Positions 32,058 through 41,478 are shown, counted from the first letter of the stretch. The stretch: DNA of 64,000 nucleotides from an uncultured Massilia sp. (GCA_946481275.1 CAMLMV010000032.1:1-64000), one strand, 5' to 3'. Program-made: numbers and translations. The notes: a model not told the origin generated them from the sequence alone.

Positions 32058-33089
32058 TCACAGCAACTTGTGCGTGATCTCCATCGCGACCGGATACAGC
32101 ATCTCGCACGGCTGGCCGTGGCAGACGGCCGGTTTGTAGCGCAGGGCCATGGCGGCGCTGGCGACGTAGCGCACCACGTCGTCGTCGAAGCTGCCGACCC
32201 TGCGCACTTCCTTCGCCTTGCCGTCCACGCCGACCAGTACGTTCAGGCGCAGCAGGCCGCGCGCGCGGAACTTGCCGGCGGCGGCCACGATCAACCGGTT
32301 GAATTCGACGAGGCCGTTCACCGGATATGGCGGCTCGTCGCCCGGTTCCAGTGCCGGGTAGCGGTTGCGCACGATGTCCTTCTGCTCAGGCGTGAGGCCA
32401 TCCCAGCCGACGTTGCCCGGCACTGCTGACCGCACTTCCGTCTTCGCCAGCAGCGTACCCGTGTTCGGCTCGGCCTGGCGCTGCTGGAACGTGTTCTCCG
32501 GCTTGGGACGGGATGCCGCGGCGTTGCGGGCAGCGGCATCGAGCGTGCCGGTGCGACCGCTGCCCGCATAGGTGATGCGGTCGCCATCGAGCGGATCCCC
32601 GTCGCGGAACTCGCCTTCGACCATGCCGCCGAGCGCATATGTCAGGCGCCCCTGGCCGTTCGGCTTGTCGGCGCGGAATTCGCCCTGGTAGGTATCGCCG
32701 TTCGGATAGATCTGCACACCCTTGCCCTCGCGGCGCATCAAATTGAGGCCACCCTCGTAGCGCAGGTCGTTGGCGAAGTGCAGGTAACCTTCGCCGTCGG
32801 GGACGCCGTCGGTCAGCGAGCCGATGTACGTGAATTTGTCGCCCGCCTTCAGCTTCGCTTCGCCGCTGACGGCGCCGTGCGCGAACGTGCCTTCGATGCG
32901 GCGCGTGATGCCGTCCTTCGTCGTCCATTCGAGCACGCCCTTGCCGTCCGCATAACCGTCCTTGCACGGGCCATTCCAGTGCACGGACTGGTCGGCGGGT
33001 TCCGGCAGCAGTTTGCCGACCTGGCAGTCGTCGGCGTGGGCGGCTTGCGCGATGCAGGAGGCGAGGAGAAGAGTCAATACGTTTTTCAT
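32058..33089 (-). CDS. MORN-repeat protein with C-terminal TonB-like domain, exported
   Basis: A 343-residue exported protein with a signal peptide (LTLLLASCIAQAAHA, cleavage near residue 19). MORN-type repeats fill about residues 38-175, with units such as YEGGLNLMRREGKGVQIYP, YQGEFRADKPNGQGRLTY and VEGEFRDGDPLDGDRITY. The last 85 residues (FRARGLLRLNVLVGVDGKAKEVRRVGSFDDDVVRYVASAAMALRYKPAV) match the TonB C-terminal domain, ending with a Cys pair (CHGQPCEML). No transmembrane anchor other than the signal is seen, so it is not a working TonB but a periplasmic or envelope protein. This domain pairing is uncommon. It is transcribed alone, after a hairpin separating it from the GNAT gene. Confidence 0.8.
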   Translation of the reverse strand: MKNVLTLLLASCIAQAAHADDCQVGKLLPEPADQSVHWNGPCKDGYADGKGVLEWTTKDGITRRIEGTFAHGAVSGEAKLKAGDKFTYIGSLTDGVPDGEGYLHFANDLRYEGGLNLMRREGKGVQIYPNGDTYQGEFRADKPNGQGRLTYALGGMVEGEFRDGDPLDGDRITYAGSGRTGTLDAAARNAAASRPKPENTFQQRQAEPNTGTLLAKTEVRSAVPGNVGWDGLTPEQKDIVRNRYPALEPGDEPPYPVNGLVEFNRLIVAAAGKFRARGLLRLNVLVGVDGKAKEVRRVGSFDDDVVRYVASAAMALRYKPAVCHGQPCEMLYPVAMEITHKLL

Positions 33090-33098
33090 CGTACAACT

Positions 33099-33123
33099 CT
33101 AGCATGCGGCCCCGGACCGCATG
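33099..33123. terminator. hairpin between the GNAT gene and the MORN gene
   Basis: Perfect 9-bp arms AGCATGCGG/CCGCATGCT with a 7-base loop, 12 bases after the stop of the acetyltransferase gene on the minus strand. It lacks a T run, so its efficiency as an intrinsic terminator is doubtful; it also lies in the MORN gene's leader region. Confidence 0.4.
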
Positions 33124-33134
33124 CTCACCGATTC

Positions 33135-33695
33135 TCACCCCTGGCGCAGCCTGAACGTCATGTAACTCAAGTCATGGCTGCCCCCCGCGATCCTGAGCAT
33201 GTCCGCCACGCGCGCGACGGTGGTAAAACCGGCACGCGCATACAGGTCGACGGCCGGCTGGTTTTCCGACAAGACCTCGAGGTCGATCCATTCGATGTCC
33301 GTCCCGGCGCGCGCCCAGCCGGCGGCCGTTTCGAGCAGGCGCCGCCCGAGTCCGCGCCGCCGCCACACGCGGTGCACGCCCATGCCGAGCATGGCGCGGT
33401 GCGTGGCAGCGGGTTCGGGACGGCCGCGCAGGTCGACGTGGCCGGCGATGTCGCCGCAGGCGTCGATCGCGAGCCACAGGCGGCGCCAGCCCTGCTGGCC
33501 GACGGGGATGTCGATGCCCTTGATGAAGGCGATGCGCAGCCCGGCGGGCAGGCGCGGCTGGCCCGGCGCGATGGGCTGGAACAGCGGCGTGCCGTCGGCG
33601 CCGTTGTCGCGCAGGTGGTCGTCCAGGTAGGCGAAGAACGGCGCCAGGTCGGCTTCATTGGCCGGGCGGATCGTCAACGCCTCCGTCTTGTCCAT
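33135..33695 (-). CDS. GNAT-family N-acetyltransferase
   Basis: A 186-residue acetyltransferase. The acetyl-CoA pyrophosphate loop is visible in VHRVWRRRGLGRRLLETAAGWA (about 108-129), with the preceding beta strand MLGMGV and the following EWIDLEVLSENQPAVDLYARAGF, the classic GNAT end. The acceptor may be an amino group of a small molecule or a protein; nothing decides this. The start ATG 33695 lies nine bases after the stop of the acyl-CoA dehydrogenase gene, so the gene is the last of an operon with it. Confidence 0.85.
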   Translation of the reverse strand: MDKTEALTIRPANEADLAPFFAYLDDHLRDNGADGTPLFQPIAPGQPRLPAGLRIAFIKGIDIPVGQQGWRRLWLAIDACGDIAGHVDLRGRPEPAATHRAMLGMGVHRVWRRRGLGRRLLETAAGWARAGTDIEWIDLEVLSENQPAVDLYARAGFTTVARVADMLRIAGGSHDLSYMTFRLRQG

Positions 33696-33703
33696 CAATG
33701 TGG

Positions 33704-34831
33704 TCACAAAGCCCTTGCAATCAAAATCTTCTGGATGTCGCTCGTGCCTTCGTAGATCTGGCACACGCGCACGTCGCGGTAGATGCGCTCGACGGGGAAG
33801 TCGGCCACGTAGCCATAGCCGCCAAATACCTGCATCGCCGACGATACCACGCGCTCGGCCATCTCGGACGCGAACAGCTTGGCCATCGCGGCTTCCTTCA
33901 GGCAGGGCAGGCCCGCGTCCTTCATCGACGCGGCGTGCAGGATCAGCTGGCGCGCGGCCTCGATCTGCATCGCCATCTCGGCCAGGCGGAACTGCACGGC
34001 CTGGTGGTCGAAGATCGGCGTGCCGAAGCTTTCGCGTTCCTTCGCATACGCCAGCGCCGCCTCGAACGCGGCGCGCGCCATGCCCACCGATTGCGACGCG
34101 ATGCCGATGCGGCCACCTTCCAGGCCCGACAGCGCGATCTTGTAGCCTTGCCCCTCTTCGCCGATCAGGTTTTCCGCCGGCACCCTGCACTGATCGAACA
34201 CGATCTGCGCCGTGTCCGACGAATGCTGGCCCATCTTCTGCTCGATGCCCGCGACGATGTAGCCGGGCGTGTCGGTCGGCACCCAGAACGCGCTGATGCC
34301 TTTCTTGCCGGCCGCCTTGTCGGTGACGGCCATGACGATGGCGACGTCGCCGTGCTTGCCGCTCGTGATGAATTGCTTGGTGCCGTTCAGGACGTAGTGG
34401 TCGCCGTCGCGCACGGCGGTCGTGCGCAGGGCGGCGGCGTCGCTGCCCGTGTGCGGTTCCGTCAGTGCGAAGGCGCCCAGCAGGTTGCCCTGCGCGAGCG
34501 GGCGCAGCCAGCGTTCCTTCTGCGCCGCGTTCGCGTACGTCATCGCGATCGAGCACACGGGGCAGTTGTTGACCGAAATGATGGTGGACGTGCCGCCGTC
34601 GCCGGCCGCGATCTCTTCCAGCACCAGCGCCAGCGCGACGTAGTCGAGGCCCGCGCCGCCGTACTGCTCGGGCACGGCCACGCCGAACGCGCCCAGCTGG
34701 GCCAGTTCCTTCAGCTCGTCCTTCGGAAAATGGTGCTCGCGGTCCCAGCGCGCCGCGTTGGGCGCCAGGCGTTCCTGCGCGAAGGTGCGCAGGGCGTCGC
34801 GGATCATCTGGTGTTCTTCGGTCAAAATCAT
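33704..34831 (-). CDS. acyl-CoA dehydrogenase
   Basis: A 375-residue flavoprotein of the short/branched-chain acyl-CoA dehydrogenase family. Visible blocks: EQYGGAGLDYVALALVLEEIAAGDGG (about 57-82), GAFALTEPHTGSDAAA (signature 1, about 122-137), and AMQVFGGYGYVADFPVERIYRDVRVCQIYEGTSDIQ near the C terminus (about 334-369, signature 2). FAD-dependent alpha,beta-desaturation of an acyl-CoA, with ETF as electron acceptor. Length is normal. It lies between an SDR and a GNAT gene on the same strand, downstream of a thiolase, so fatty or branched-chain acid breakdown is likely. Confidence 0.93.
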   Translation of the reverse strand: MILTEEHQMIRDALRTFAQERLAPNAARWDREHHFPKDELKELAQLGAFGVAVPEQYGGAGLDYVALALVLEEIAAGDGGTSTIISVNNCPVCSIAMTYANAAQKERWLRPLAQGNLLGAFALTEPHTGSDAAALRTTAVRDGDHYVLNGTKQFITSGKHGDVAIVMAVTDKAAGKKGISAFWVPTDTPGYIVAGIEQKMGQHSSDTAQIVFDQCRVPAENLIGEEGQGYKIALSGLEGGRIGIASQSVGMARAAFEAALAYAKERESFGTPIFDHQAVQFRLAEMAMQIEAARQLILHAASMKDAGLPCLKEAAMAKLFASEMAERVVSSAMQVFGGYGYVADFPVERIYRDVRVCQIYEGTSDIQKILIARAL

Positions 34832-34858
34832 GTTGTCTCGGTTGTTATCTGGGACGGC

Positions 34859-35527
34859 TCACCATGGGATGGGCGTGCCGTCGTAATTGAGGAAGGCGCC
34901 GTTCTGCGCCGGCGTCGCCCTGGCCAGCGTGGCGCGCAGCCCGGCCGCGCTCTGCTCGACGGTGAGCGTGGCGCTGGGGCCGCCCATGTCGGTCTGCACC
35001 CAGCCCGGATGGAACGTGAGGCACGTCGCGCCCTGCGGGCCATACGTCAGCGCGGCGTCGGCCAGCACGGAATTCAGCGCGGCCTTGCTGGCGCGGTACA
35101 GCGACCCCTGGTTGCTCGTGCGCGCGCCGATGGAACCCATGCGCGACGAGATCACGGCCACCTTGCCGCGCGTGGCAGTCACCAGCGGCGCGACGATCGG
35201 CAGCAGGCGCATCGCGGCCAGCACGTTCGTGTGCATGACGTCGTCGAATTCCTTCTCCGTCGGGAAGCCCGCGTGATCGGGTCCGTACACGCCCGCGACG
35301 AGCCAGGCGGCGTCGATCTTTTCGTCGTCCAGCTTCCAGCCCAGGCCACCGATCGATTCGGCATTCGTGACGTCGACCTGGTGCGCTTCCGCGCCCAGCC
35401 GGCGCAGCGCCTCGCAATCCGCGGGCTTGCGCGCGGTGGCGATGACGCGCCAGCCGTCGGCGCGGTATTGACGGGCCAGTTCGAGGCCGATGCCGCGCGA
35501 GGCGCCGACGATGAGAACGGTGGGCAT
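34859..35527 (-). CDS. short-chain dehydrogenase/reductase (SDR)
   Basis: A 222-residue SDR of the sniffer-like (SDR_c5) type: VLIVGASRGIGLELARQYRADGWRVIATARK (about 4-34), VAGVYG in place of the NNAG block, ISSRMGSIGA with the catalytic Ser (about 127), YRASKAALNSVL with the Tyr/Lys pair (about 145-156). The substrate is unknown. ATG 35527 (MPTVLIV) is preferred because AGGAG lies seven bases upstream; an ATG five codons earlier is weaker. It is 27 bases upstream of the acyl-CoA dehydrogenase gene and probably co-transcribed. Confidence 0.87.
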   Translation of the reverse strand: MPTVLIVGASRGIGLELARQYRADGWRVIATARKPADCEALRRLGAEAHQVDVTNAESIGGLGWKLDDEKIDAAWLVAGVYGPDHAGFPTEKEFDDVMHTNVLAAMRLLPIVAPLVTATRGKVAVISSRMGSIGARTSNQGSLYRASKAALNSVLADAALTYGPQGATCLTFHPGWVQTDMGGPSATLTVEQSAAGLRATLARATPAQNGAFLNYDGTPIPW

Positions 35528-35618
35528 GAGAAGCTCCTTCACGGTATGGATGACAATGACAATCCGCCACCATACCGTGTTTTAAAAACGCGTGCGTGGC
35601 GCGCGCTACGCCCGTGCG

Positions 35619-36818
35619 TTACACCATCTCGATCGCCATCGCGGTCGCTTCGCCGCCGCCGATGCACAGCGACGCCACGCCGCGCTTGCCGCCCGTCTTC
35701 TTCAGTGCGCCCAGCAGCGTGACGATGATGCGTGCGCCCGATGCGCCGATCGGGTGGCCCAGCGCGCACGCGCCGCCGTGGACGTTGACCTTCGAATGCG
35801 GGATGTCCAGCTCGTGCATCGCTGCCATCGGCACCGCCGCGAAGGCCTCGTTGATCTCGAAGAGGTCGACGTCCTTCGGCGACCAGCCGGTCTTCTTGAA
35901 CAGCTTTTGCAGCGAGCCGATCGGCGCGGTCGAGAACTGGTCCGGTTCCTGCGCGTGCGTCGTGTGCGCAACGATGCGGGCGAGCGGCGTGAGGCCCAGT
36001 TCCTTCGCCGTCGATTCGCGCATCATGACGAGGGCCGCAGCGCCGTCGTTGATCGACGACGACGAGGCGGCCGTGATGACGCCATCCTTCTTGAAGGCCG
36101 GACGCAGCGTGGGGATCTTGTCGACCTTGGCCTTGACGGGGCCTTCGTCCTTCTCGATGATCGTTTCGCCCAGGCGGTTCGCGACGGTCACCGGTGCGAT
36201 CTCCCACTGGAAATCGCCGGACTCGGTGGCGTTCTGCGCGCGCTTGACGGATTCGATCGCGAACGCGTCCAGCTGCTCGCGCGAGAAGCAGTACTTGGCC
36301 ACGCACTCCTCGGCGAACGTGCCCATCGAGCGGCCTTCGCCCGTCTTCTCGTTGCGCGAGTAGGCGTCTTCGAGGCCGTCCATCATCATGTGGTCGAACA
36401 TGACGCCATGGCCGATGCGGTAGCCGCCGCGCGCCTTCGGGATCAGGTACGGCGCATTGGTCATCGATTCCATGCCGCCCGCCACGACGACGTCGGCGCT
36501 GCCGGCCTTGAGCACGTCGTGCGCGAAGATCGCGGCCTGCATCGCGGAGCCGCACATCTTCGACAGGGTGACGGCACCGGTCGACAGCGGCAGGCCCGCC
36601 TTGATCAGCGCCTGGCGCGCCGGGGCCTGGCCCTGGCCGGCCATCAGGCAGTTGCCGAAGTAGACGTGCTCGACGAGGCTCGCGTCGACGCCTGCGCGCT
36701 CGACGGCCGCCTTGATCGCCACGGCGCCCAGGTCGCTCGCGGATTTCGAAGAGAAGTCGCCCTGGAAGGCGCCCATCGGGGTACGGGCGGCGCCGACGAT
36801 AACGATTGGATCATTCAT
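35619..36818 (-). CDS. acetyl-CoA C-acyltransferase (thiolase)
   Basis: A 399-residue thiolase with Cys89 in [12 protein letters not shown], His in [16 protein letters not shown] (about 356) and the second Cys in [15 protein letters not shown] (about 386). CGSAMQ resembles the betaproteobacterial thiolases found with isovaleryl-CoA dehydrogenase in leucine and acetoacetate breakdown. Its ATG overlaps the end of aceK by eight bases, so both are on one transcript. It is only about one third identical by eye to the thiolase at 28850, so the two should not be redundant. Confidence 0.93.
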   Translation of the reverse strand: MNDPIVIVGAARTPMGAFQGDFSSKSASDLGAVAIKAAVERAGVDASLVEHVYFGNCLMAGQGQAPARQALIKAGLPLSTGAVTLSKMCGSAMQAAIFAHDVLKAGSADVVVAGGMESMTNAPYLIPKARGGYRIGHGVMFDHMMMDGLEDAYSRNEKTGEGRSMGTFAEECVAKYCFSREQLDAFAIESVKRAQNATESGDFQWEIAPVTVANRLGETIIEKDEGPVKAKVDKIPTLRPAFKKDGVITAASSSSINDGAAALVMMRESTAKELGLTPLARIVAHTTHAQEPDQFSTAPIGSLQKLFKKTGWSPKDVDLFEINEAFAAVPMAAMHELDIPHSKVNVHGGACALGHPIGASGARIIVTLLGALKKTGGKRGVASLCIGGGEATAMAIEMV

Positions 36819-38652
36819 TGTGTAAGGTCTCCAAGTAATGGGATTGCGGCGAGGGTGTCGCCGGGTTCGCTGGGTCCGAGAGGTGGAACCGGATGTGCTG
36901 CGGATACGGGAAAATGTCTTCGAGTTCGCCTGCGAGAATGCGGTCCTTGTGCGACTGCCACCAGACGCGCGTCAATAGTGCGGCATGGTGTTTCATGAAC
37001 GCGGCGCGTATCTTTGGATTCGCGAGCAGGAAGCGCGCGAACTGTTCCGGGAAGACATCGTGCTTGCCGATGGGATACCAAGGCTCGGCGGCCATCTCGT
37101 CTTCCTCGTTCCGCGGCTGCGGGATGTCGCGGAAGTTGCAATCGGTGAGGTATTCGATCTCGTCGTAGTCGTAAAACACGACGCGGCCATGTCGGGTCAC
37201 GCCGAAGTTTTTGTACAGCATATCGCCCGGAAAAATATTCGCGGCGACGAGGTCGCGGATCGCATTGCCGTACTCGAACACGCCGTGTTCGATGAGCTCG
37301 TCGTCGCCGCTGCGTTGTGCACGGTCCAGGTAGATATTCAGCGGCACCATGCGCCGCTCGATGTACAGGTGCCTGATGACGATGTGGTCGCCTTCGATGT
37401 CGACGAGCGAAGGTGCGAACCGGCGCAGTTCGGCCAGCAGTTCCTCGTCGAAGCGGGACAGCGGGAAGGCCACGTCCGAGTACTCAAGCGTGTCCGCCAT
37501 GCGGCCCACGCGGTCGTGGTGTTTCACCAGCAGGTATTTTTCCTTGATGCGGGCCCGCGTCGTCTCTTTCGGCGGCGGATAGAAATCCTTGATCACCTTG
37601 AACACGTACGGAAAGGAGGGCAGTTCGAAAACGAGCATCACGAGTCCGCGGATGCCGGGCGCGATACGGAAGGCGTCGGAGCTGTGCTTCAGGTGCTGTA
37701 AAAAGTCGCGGTAGAACAGTGTCTTGCCCTGCTTTTGCAGGCCGAGGATCGTGTAGATCTCGCTGCGCGGCTTCTTCGGCATCAGGCTGCGCAGGAATTG
37801 TACGAACGCCGACGGCACTTCCATGTCGACCATGAAATAGGCCCGCGTGAACGAGAACAGCAGGATCACCTGCTCGGGGTCCGTCAGCACCGCATCGAGG
37901 ACGAGCCGGCCGGCCCGGTCGTGCAGGATCGGCACGACGAACGGGTGCTCGCGGGCACCGTTGATGGCGCGGCCGACGATGTACGCGGCCTTGTTGCGGA
38001 AGAATAGGCTCGACAGCACGTGCAGCTGCTGGTTCGGCTCGCGCTCGTGCAGGCCGAAATGTTCGACCATGCGTGCTTCGACGAGGGCGATGTCGCGGTC
38101 GAGGTCGGCGAATGGGCAGTCGAGCTGGAAATTCGTGACCATGCGCCGCAACGAGAAGCGCAGGCTGTCCGCTGCCGGGTAGTACACGCGGTAGGTCGGG
38201 GCCGGTTCGTCCGTCTCGATGTATTCCGTCGAGACGGCCGGGCGTACGAAAATGAAATCGTTGCGGTAGTAACTGCGGTGCAGGATATGGCAGCTGACGG
38301 AATTGAAGAAACTCTCCGCCAGCTCCGGGCGCTTGTGGCCCGTCTGCAGGCCGCTCAGTAGCCCAATATAATGGAGTTTCGTTTCGCGCCACGTTTCGTC
38401 AGTGAGGTCTTCCGGCGCGTACTCGTCTTCCAGCGCCTGTACGCATTCCTGCACGCGCTTGTCGTAGAAATCGATGCGCTTGCGCGCGGCCTGCTGGGCG
38501 GTCGTCCAGTCGGCACGCTCGAACCAGGTCTTGGCCGTCTTGCTGGCCTGGCGGAACAGCGTGTAGTGGCGGTCGAAGCCGTCCAGGATGGTGCGCGCGA
38601 TGTCGAAGGCGATCTGGGACGACAGCAGCTTGGGGAAGGTGGCCTGGGTCAT
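36811..38652 (-). CDS. aceK: isocitrate dehydrogenase kinase/phosphatase
   Basis: A 613-residue bifunctional enzyme that phosphorylates isocitrate dehydrogenase when carbon must enter the glyoxylate shunt, and dephosphorylates it otherwise. The ATP loop lies in [17 protein letters not shown] (about 330-346), followed by YVFKVIKD; further C-terminal are [50 protein letters not shown], and an [13 protein letters not shown] stretch, all typical of AceK. Length is slightly above E. coli AceK (578). No aceA/aceB genes are adjacent; instead it is coupled to a thiolase gene and lies downstream of isovaleryl-CoA dehydrogenase, both producing acetyl-CoA, the substrate of the shunt. High confidence. 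Confidence 0.97.
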   Translation of the reverse strand: MTQATFPKLLSSQIAFDIARTILDGFDRHYTLFRQASKTAKTWFERADWTTAQQAARKRIDFYDKRVQECVQALEDEYAPEDLTDETWRETKLHYIGLLSGLQTGHKRPELAESFFNSVSCHILHRSYYRNDFIFVRPAVSTEYIETDEPAPTYRVYYPAADSLRFSLRRMVTNFQLDCPFADLDRDIALVEARMVEHFGLHEREPNQQLHVLSSLFFRNKAAYIVGRAINGAREHPFVVPILHDRAGRLVLDAVLTDPEQVILLFSFTRAYFMVDMEVPSAFVQFLRSLMPKKPRSEIYTILGLQKQGKTLFYRDFLQHLKHSSDAFRIAPGIRGLVMLVFELPSFPYVFKVIKDFYPPPKETTRARIKEKYLLVKHHDRVGRMADTLEYSDVAFPLSRFDEELLAELRRFAPSLVDIEGDHIVIRHLYIERRMVPLNIYLDRAQRSGDDELIEHGVFEYGNAIRDLVAANIFPGDMLYKNFGVTRHGRVVFYDYDEIEYLTDCNFRDIPQPRNEEDEMAAEPWYPIGKHDVFPEQFARFLLANPKIRAAFMKHHAALLTRVWWQSHKDRILAGELEDIFPYPQHIRFHLSDPANPATPSPQSHYLETLHNE

Positions 38653-38701
38653 CGGGCGGCTCGCGCGGTGGGGAACGTTATTGTTATTGTATTACCCGAT
38701 C

Positions 38702-38732
38702 CGTCGTTCCCGCCTGGGCGGCGGGAACGACG
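38702..38732. repeat. REP-like palindrome
   Basis: Two perfect 13-base arms (CGTCGTTCCCGCC/GGCGGGAACGACG) flank a TGGGC loop in the gap between isovaleryl-CoA dehydrogenase and aceK. Both halves share TTCCCGC/GCGGGAA with a second element at 55201, beside a REP-associated transposase, which identifies it as a probable REP unit rather than a simple terminator; it may also stop transcription. Confidence 0.6.
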
Positions 38733-38819
38733 TTCGTGGTTTTCGGGCTAGGTGGAGTGTTGTTGTTTTGCCGGCTCTTGCCGATCTTCTTGTTCGCCCG
38801 GTCTCCTCTCTCCACAACC

Positions 38820-40004
38820 TTACATCGTCTCGCCGAACAGCTCGCGCCCGATCAGCATGCGACGGATTTCGCTCGTACCGGCGCCGATCTCGTACAGCTT
38901 GGCGTCGCGCCACAGACGGCCCACCGGATATTCGTTGATGTAGCCATTGCCGCCCAGCGTCTGGATCGCCTCGCCGGCCATCCACGTCGCCTTTTCCGCG
39001 CTGTACAGGATGGCGCCGGCCGCGTCCTTGCGCAGGGCGCGCACCTGCTCCGGGTTCGATGCGCGGTCGCAGGCCTGGCCGACTGCATAGACATACGCGC
39101 GGCATGCCATCATCGTCGAATACATATCCGCGATCTTGCCCTGCATCAGTTGGAACTCACCAATTGCCTGGCCAAACTGCTTGCGCTCGTGAATATACGG
39201 CACGACGACGTCCATGCAGGCCGACATGATGCCCAGCGGGCCGCCGGAGAGCACGGTGCGCTCGAAATCCAGGCCCGACATCAGCACGTTCACGCCCTTG
39301 CCCACGCCGCCCAGCACGTTCTCGGCGGGCACTTCGCAATCCTGGAACACCAGCTCGCCCGTGTGCGAACCGCGCATGCCCAGCTTGTCCAGCTTTTGCG
39401 CGACCGAGAAGCCTTTGAAGCCTTTCTCGATGAGGAAGGCGGTCATGCCGCGCGGACCGGCCTCGATGTCGGTCTTGGCGTAGACGACGAGGGTGTTGGC
39501 GTCCGGACCGTTCGTAATCCACATCTTGGTGCCGTTCAGCACGTAGCGGTCGCCCTTCAGGTCGGCGCGGAGCTTCATGCTGACGACGTCGGAACCGGCG
39601 TTCGGCTCGGACATGGCCAATGCACCGACGTGCTCGCCCGAAATTAGCTTGGGCAGGTATTTGCGCTTCTGCTCTTCGTTGCCGTTGCGCTTGATCTGGT
39701 TGACGCACAGGTTCGAGTGGGCACCGTACGACAGGCCCACGGAGGCCGACGCGCGCGAGATTTCTTCCATGGCGACGATGTGTGCGAGGTAGCCCATGTT
39801 GGCGCCGCCATATTCCTCGCTGACGGTGATGCCGAGCAGGCCCAGTTCGCCCATCTTTTTCCACAGATCCATCGGGAACTGGTCAGTGCGGTCGATCTCG
39901 GCCGCGCGGGGGGCGATTTCGCTCGCGGCGAACTGTTGTACAGCTTCGCGCAGGGCAGCGATGTCTTCGCCGTGGTCAAAGGTCAAGCCAGGGAGATGCA
40001 GCAT
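38820..40004 (-). CDS. liuA: isovaleryl-CoA dehydrogenase
   Basis: A 394-residue acyl-CoA dehydrogenase that converts isovaleryl-CoA to 3-methylcrotonyl-CoA in leucine breakdown, passing electrons to ETF. Its opening [42 protein letters not shown] (about 92-108), [18 protein letters not shown] (about 130-147) and [40 protein letters not shown] at the C terminus are close to liuA/Ivd proteins. A LiuR-type operator lies at 40066-40086, 62-82 bases before its ATG. The rest of the liu pathway is not downstream: the REP element and aceK follow instead. Confidence 0.92.
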   Translation of the reverse strand: MLHLPGLTFDHGEDIAALREAVQQFAASEIAPRAAEIDRTDQFPMDLWKKMGELGLLGITVSEEYGGANMGYLAHIVAMEEISRASASVGLSYGAHSNLCVNQIKRNGNEEQKRKYLPKLISGEHVGALAMSEPNAGSDVVSMKLRADLKGDRYVLNGTKMWITNGPDANTLVVYAKTDIEAGPRGMTAFLIEKGFKGFSVAQKLDKLGMRGSHTGELVFQDCEVPAENVLGGVGKGVNVLMSGLDFERTVLSGGPLGIMSACMDVVVPYIHERKQFGQAIGEFQLMQGKIADMYSTMMACRAYVYAVGQACDRASNPEQVRALRKDAAGAILYSAEKATWMAGEAIQTLGGNGYINEYPVGRLWRDAKLYEIGAGTSEIRRMLIGRELFGETM

Positions 40005-40065
40005 GTCGTCCTCGTTCTCGTCGTCTAGTGGATGGCTGGTGGCCAGGCTAGATGATAGCGCGGAG

Positions 40066-40086
40066 TGACGTTAACGTAAACGTCAA
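40066..40086. promoter_or_regulatory. LiuR-type operator upstream of liuA
   Basis: TGACGTTAACGTAAACG matches, with one difference, the element at 41461-41478 before liuR when read on the other strand. It sits 62-82 bases before the liuA start codon. LiuR, a MerR-type regulator, is encoded nearby. Confidence 0.65.
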
Positions 40087-40100
40087 GCGATTGCCCGTAC

Positions 40101-40886
40101 TCAGCGGCGGCGCCTGCGCCACATCCTGCGTACCGCCCAGGCCGCGAGCAGGATGATGAACAGCCACGGCAGCAGATAGGCGATGCCCGACACGGCGAAC
40201 GCGATTCCCTGCGACAGGTTGCTGCCGAACTGTTCCAGTGAACGGCGGATCGGCGCCCAGAACGGCCGTTGCCGGTCCGAGCGGATGGACACGTTCAGGA
40301 TGTCGGTGTCGACGCGCTGGGCGAGCTGGGCGCGCTTGCCGTCCGCCGTTTCATATTTCGACTGGATCTCGGCCAGTTCGCGGTTGACCTTGATCAGTGC
40401 GTCGACATCGTTGCCGGCGCGGTTACGCAAGGCTTCGAGACGGCTGCGATAGTCGTCCAGCATGGCCAGTTCGCGTGCCGTATCCGCGATCGGGCCGGAC
40501 AGGTCTTCGACGTGCGTCGACTGGCGGGCAAGCTCGGCTTGTTTCCCCATTGCCGCGATCAGTGCCGGGACGACGTCCGGCCTGGCACGGAATTTCAGCG
40601 ATGCCGCGGCGTCGGGCTCGCTGTCGATGCGCGACTCCAGCAGGGTGCACGCGGCGGCGGCTGCACGGCAGGCGCGCAGGCCGTCCGCATACAGGGCTGC
40701 CACCTTGTCCGGTGCAGCGTCGACGTCGACGAAGTGCTCGTAGGCGAGTTGCCGCGCCGCGTTTGCGCGGTCATGTTGTGCGATGGGCGCCTGCTCGCGC
40801 ATCGGCATCTGCTGCACCTTCGAGCAGCCGGCGAGCGCGGCAAACAGAAGCGCGAGGGACAGGTAGGAAAAGATTGTGCGATGCAC
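40101..40886 (-). CDS. DUF4349-type lipoprotein with C-terminal membrane segment
   Basis: A protein of about 261 residues. The lipobox is FAALAGC after a hydrophobic signal (YLSLALLFAALAGC); a helical region with coiled-coil character (SHTVEDLSGPIADTARELAMLDDYRSRLEALRNRAGNDVDALIKVNRELAEIQSK) covers the middle; the segment TDILNVSIRSDRQRPFWAPIRRSLEQFGSNLSQGIAF matches the end of DUF4349; and a single transmembrane helix (IAYLLPWLFIILLAAWAV) and a basic tail RRMWRRRRR finish the chain. Two membrane anchors in one protein suggest it bridges or lies along the inner membrane. I take the GTG at 40886 because the signal begins there; the frame is open to 40925. Function unknown. Confidence 0.75.
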   Translation of the reverse strand: MHRTIFSYLSLALLFAALAGCSKVQQMPMREQAPIAQHDRANAARQLAYEHFVDVDAAPDKVAALYADGLRACRAAAAACTLLESRIDSEPDAAASLKFRARPDVVPALIAAMGKQAELARQSTHVEDLSGPIADTARELAMLDDYRSRLEALRNRAGNDVDALIKVNRELAEIQSKYETADGKRAQLAQRVDTDILNVSIRSDRQRPFWAPIRRSLEQFGSNLSQGIAFAVSGIAYLLPWLFIILLAAWAVRRMWRRRRR

Positions 40887-40963
40887 GCCTGATTGCTTCC
40901 TGGATTGGTTCGTCTGGAACCCCAAGATAGCAAATCGCCGCCCGGAAAAAGACGCGCTTTATA

Positions 40964-41398
40964 TCAGGCCGCGTCCTTCTCGCCCGCATCCTCGTCCAGC
41001 AGAGTGCCGGCAGCGCCCGATTCCGCCAGCAGCCGGCGGCATTCTTCTTCGTGAACAGAAATTTCCGCCAGCGACATCTCGATATCCGCGCGCTGCTGTT
41101 CCAGCGTCTCGCGCTGGTGCGCCAGCACGCCCAGGAAACGGTTGATCTGGGCCACGGTGTCCTTAGGCGTCTCGTACATGTCGATGATGCTTTTGATCTC
41201 CGACAAGGTCAGGCCCAGGCGCTTGCCGCGCAGCGTCAGTTTCAAACGGGTGCGGTCGCGCGGCGTGTAGACACGGTTGCGTCCGCCCTGGCCCTCCCGC
41301 ATTGGGCTGAGCAGCCCCTGGTCTTCGTAGAAGCGGATCGCACGCGCGGTGATGTCGAATTCGCGTGCCAGTTCGGCGATGGTGTAGGTGGTGGCCAT
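40964..41398 (-). CDS. liuR: MerR-family regulator, LiuR type
   Basis: A 144-residue MerR-type activator/repressor. YTIAELAREFDITARAIRFYEDQGLLSPMREG (about 5-36) is the helix-turn-helix, RVYTPRDRTRLKLTLRGKRLGLTLSEIKSIIDMY (about 42-75) the rest of the DNA-binding domain, then a coiled dimerisation helix. This is typical of LiuR, which controls leucine/isovalerate breakdown in proteobacteria. The operator match before both liuA (40066) and its own gene (41461) supports the name. Cysteine is present only once in the effector part (EECRRLL), so metal sensing is unlikely. Confidence 0.88.
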   Translation of the reverse strand: MATTYTIAELAREFDITARAIRFYEDQGLLSPMREGQGGRNRVYTPRDRTRLKLTLRGKRLGLTLSEIKSIIDMYETPKDTVAQINRFLGVLAHQRETLEQQRADIEMSLAEISVHEEECRRLLAESGAAGTLLDEDAGEKDAA

Positions 41399-41460
41399 GG
41401 TGTTCTGCGGGTCAAAAGTGGCGAGGTCCGGAATCGCTTAGAATCACAGCCTGCGCCTTC

Positions 41461-41478
41461 CGTTTACGTTTACGTCAA
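41461..41478. promoter_or_regulatory. LiuR-type operator in the liuR/MBL gap
   Basis: CGTTTACGTTTACGTCAA is the reverse-strand form of the element before liuA. It lies about 63-80 bases before liuR and 57-74 before the divergent MBL gene, so it may control both genes. Confidence 0.65.
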
